A stretch of 64,000 nucleotides of DNA from Bacteroidaceae bacterium (GTDB taxonomy: Bacteria; Bacteroidota; Bacteroidia; Bacteroidales; Bacteroidaceae). The stretch spans positions 24,552 to 88,551 of the forward strand of contig JAEEZX010000032.1 of assembly GCA_016292045.1 (NCBI GenBank), read 5' to 3'. Positions 62,443 to 64,000 of this stretch are shown here, in pieces; positions within the stretch are counted from its first letter, which is position 1, and each line of letters opens with the position of its first letter. The notes beneath the pieces were generated by a model. That model was not told the origin of the DNA. It was given only the letters and a program-made list of their open reading frames with translations, and searched no databases. Both the position numbers and the translations under genes were made by a program.

Positions 62443-64000
62443 ATGAAACAGAAATTACTTTCAATTCTCGCCCTGCTGCTGATGGCAGTGACGAGCGCGT
62501 GGGCTGACACCACCGTCACGTGGACTGAAAATGATATGTCAGAATTATTTATCGACTTCGAGAGTGGCACGGCAATGAACAACACCATCAAAGGCATCAC
62601 TGCCACCGCAAGCGACGGAGGCTGGGGTGAATGGTATGGAGACGATATCAATAACGATTCGGAGGGCAGTACCACGATTACATTCACTTCCTCGGTGGGA
62701 AATATCAAGTCTATAGCGATAAAGGCAGAAGATATTTATGTTTATTCGAATCCCCCCGGAGGATGGACTCTCTCTGGTGATAATCAAAAGCTTTCTTGGA
62801 GCGGTGACGCATCGTCTACCGTTTCTTTGCTTTTATCAGCCGGGGAAGATTTCAATGGTATTTCAGAAATCGTGTTCACCATTGAGTCGGCCGCAGCCAT
62901 CTTCGCCATCGACACCGACGGCACCACTCAGGACTTCGGCAGCGTGGAGGTCGGTGCCACGGCTCAGAAGACCTTCACCATTACAAACAGCGGCAACAAG
63001 TCCTTGTATGTAAACATCAGCAATCCAGAAGGCTTTACCGCTGAAATGACGCAAAACGCGAATGTCTACTTCGCGGATGCGCTGGGCTGGGGTGATATCC
63101 ATGTTTACTATTGGCCAAATGGTCTCGATTGGCCTGGAGCGGCTATGACCGAACTCTACACGAATGAACTCGGCCAGAAGGTTTACTGTTATGAACTGCC
63201 TGCTGACGTTGAAGGTGTCATTTTCAATGGAAATGGCAACCAGACTGGAGATATTTACGAACCGATAGGTAAGGCCTATTACATTAAGGATGATAACACC
63301 GTAGGAACTTGGTCTTACGACAACTGTGTTCCTGCTGACATGTCAAGAGTGTTGACAGTGACCATGAACACCGCTACTCTCGGCTCGAAGAGCGGCAACA
63401 TCACCCTCTCGTTCGATGCCAAGAATGCCACGAGTTTCACCATTCCCTGCACGGGCGAGGTCGCAGCCCCCACTACCTACATCGTTGCAGGTAACTATTC
63501 AGAAATCTTCGGACTCCCTTGGTACGGAACTTACGAGGCCAACAAGATGACGAAGGGTGACGATGGAAAGTACACTAAGACTTACAACGTTGAAGATGCC
63601 TTCAGCGACATCCAGCTCAAGGTTGTGAAGGATGGTGTGGATTGGATTGGCGACGAGACGGGAGACAACGTTACCTTCAGTATGAAACAGGCTGGCTCGT
63701 TTACAGTTACATTAGATCCCAATGCCAACCCTGTTTATGTAACAGTAACGGGCGACAATGTGGTGTTTCCCGATACAGAATATGCTATCAATTACGCTGC
63801 TGGCATGCAGAACGGTACCGTTACCGGTCCTGATACTGCCAAGGAGGACGACGAGGTTACGCTCACCATCACCCCCGCTGCAGGCTACGTACTTGAAAGC
63901 ATATCGGTTACCGGCGTAACTACAGAAAATGCGGTTGAGGTAACTGACGGCAAGTTCACCATGCCTGCTGAGGACGTAAACGTAATTGCTACGTTCAAAT
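62443..64000 (+). CDS. Multidomain secreted protein with CBM26-like module, C-terminus beyond the right edge
   Basis: At least 519 residues, open to the window edge, with a signal peptide (cleavage near SAWAD). Residues about 157-202 and 302-340 are two halves of an ASPM-SPD-2-Hydin-like domain (DFGSVEVGATAQKTFTITN ... VLTVTMNTATLGSKSGNITL). Between them, residues about 205-300 match starch-binding module CBM26 (VYFADALGWGDIHVYYW, WPGAAMTEL, GVIFNGNGNQTGD). A SusE/F-like module (about 345-430) and the start of an InlB-B/Listeria-Bacteroides repeat (about 445 on) follow. Probably a surface starch- or glucan-binding protein or amylase-associated protein; the catalytic part, if any, is off the window. 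Confidence 0.85.
   Translation, partial: MKQKLLSILALLLMAVTSAWADTTVTWTENDMSELFIDFESGTAMNNTIKGITATASDGGWGEWYGDDINNDSEGSTTITFTSSVGNIKSIAIKAEDIYVYSNPPGGWTLSGDNQKLSWSGDASSTVSLLLSAGEDFNGISEIVFTIESAAAIFAIDTDGTTQDFGSVEVGATAQKTFTITNSGNKSLYVNISNPEGFTAEMTQNANVYFADALGWGDIHVYYWPNGLDWPGAAMTELYTNELGQKVYCYELPADVEGVIFNGNGNQTGDIYEPIGKAYYIKDDNTVGTWSYDNCVPADMSRVLTVTMNTATLGSKSGNITLSFDAKNATSFTIPCTGEVAAPTTYIVAGNYSEIFGLPWYGTYEANKMTKGDDGKYTKTYNVEDAFSDIQLKVVKDGVDWIGDETGDNVTFSMKQAGSFTVTLDPNANPVYVTVTGDNVVFPDTEYAINYAAGMQNGTVTGPDTAKEDDEVTLTITPAAGYVLESISVTGVTTENAVEVTDGKFTMPAEDVNVIATFK

Overview
This window is most likely a chromosomal segment from a Prevotella-like member of the Bacteroidales. It shows many TAnnTTTG-type -7 promoter boxes typical of Bacteroidota, almost no Shine-Dalgarno sequences, many lipoprotein signals, Mfa/FimA-type fimbrillins and a rich set of xylan- and pectin-active enzymes. 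I see no transposase, recombinase, phage gene or CRISPR array.

Layout. 1-14,190 is a minus-strand type V (fimbrillin) pilus operon. It runs DUF3868/OmpA/DUF3575 protein, DUF5119 lipoprotein, major fimbrillin, four further fimbrillin-like lipoproteins, then a giant solenoid-like surface protein cut by the left edge. 14,535-20,588 is an RND efflux operon (small CxxC protein, membrane fusion protein, pump, outer-membrane factor). 20,676-32,490 is a xylan locus: GH10-CE1 xylanase/feruloyl esterase, DUF2271, GH43-CBM6, sialate/acetyl esterase, xyloside symporter, GH43, GH67 and a CE1 esterase. No SusC/SusD pair is present. 32,570-38,662 carries two Cthe_2159-like carbohydrate-binding-domain proteins flanking a small secreted protein, followed by a LytS/LytTR two-component system with a His/Pro-rich sensor loop. 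38,668-43,293 holds a YqiA-DUF1653 fusion with an overlapping small lipoprotein, and a GH115-flavoprotein-RidA operon. 43,290-48,845 is a second RND efflux operon. 48,909-53,419 holds a ProXp-like deacylase, cysK, metY, an Lrp regulator, a VanX-like dipeptidase and DUF4250. 53,427-62,104 holds a HAD phosphatase, tRNA-Arg(CCG), DPP4, GH105-DUF4861, a lone FecCD permease, a VanZ-like protein and a GH43-esterase fusion. The right edge cuts a secreted protein with a CBM26-like module.

How the genes work together. The carbohydrate genes form a route for glucuronoarabinoxylan. Secreted GH10-CE1, acetyl/feruloyl esterases, GH115 and GH67 strip and cut the chain, the symporter imports xylosides, and a signal-less GH43 finishes them in the cytoplasm. 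Side activities against pectin (GH105-DUF4861) and arabinan (GH43) lie further right.

The most unusual signal is a family of degenerate arrays with a strict 7-base period (for example TCAATTR, TAAACTT, CTTMACT, TAAGAKG). At nine gene junctions they extend from at or near the upstream stop codon to at or near the next start codon. Because 7 is not a multiple of 3, a stop-containing heptamer puts stops in all three frames within 21 bases. Three arrays also lie inside enzyme genes. In one of them every third unit, the phase in which the heptamer would read TAA, is altered at exactly that codon. Other points are a possible invertible segment between two fimbrillin genes, a hairpin separating the major fimbrillin from minor subunits, and a CBM26-like domain nested inside an ASPM-SPD-2-Hydin-like domain.
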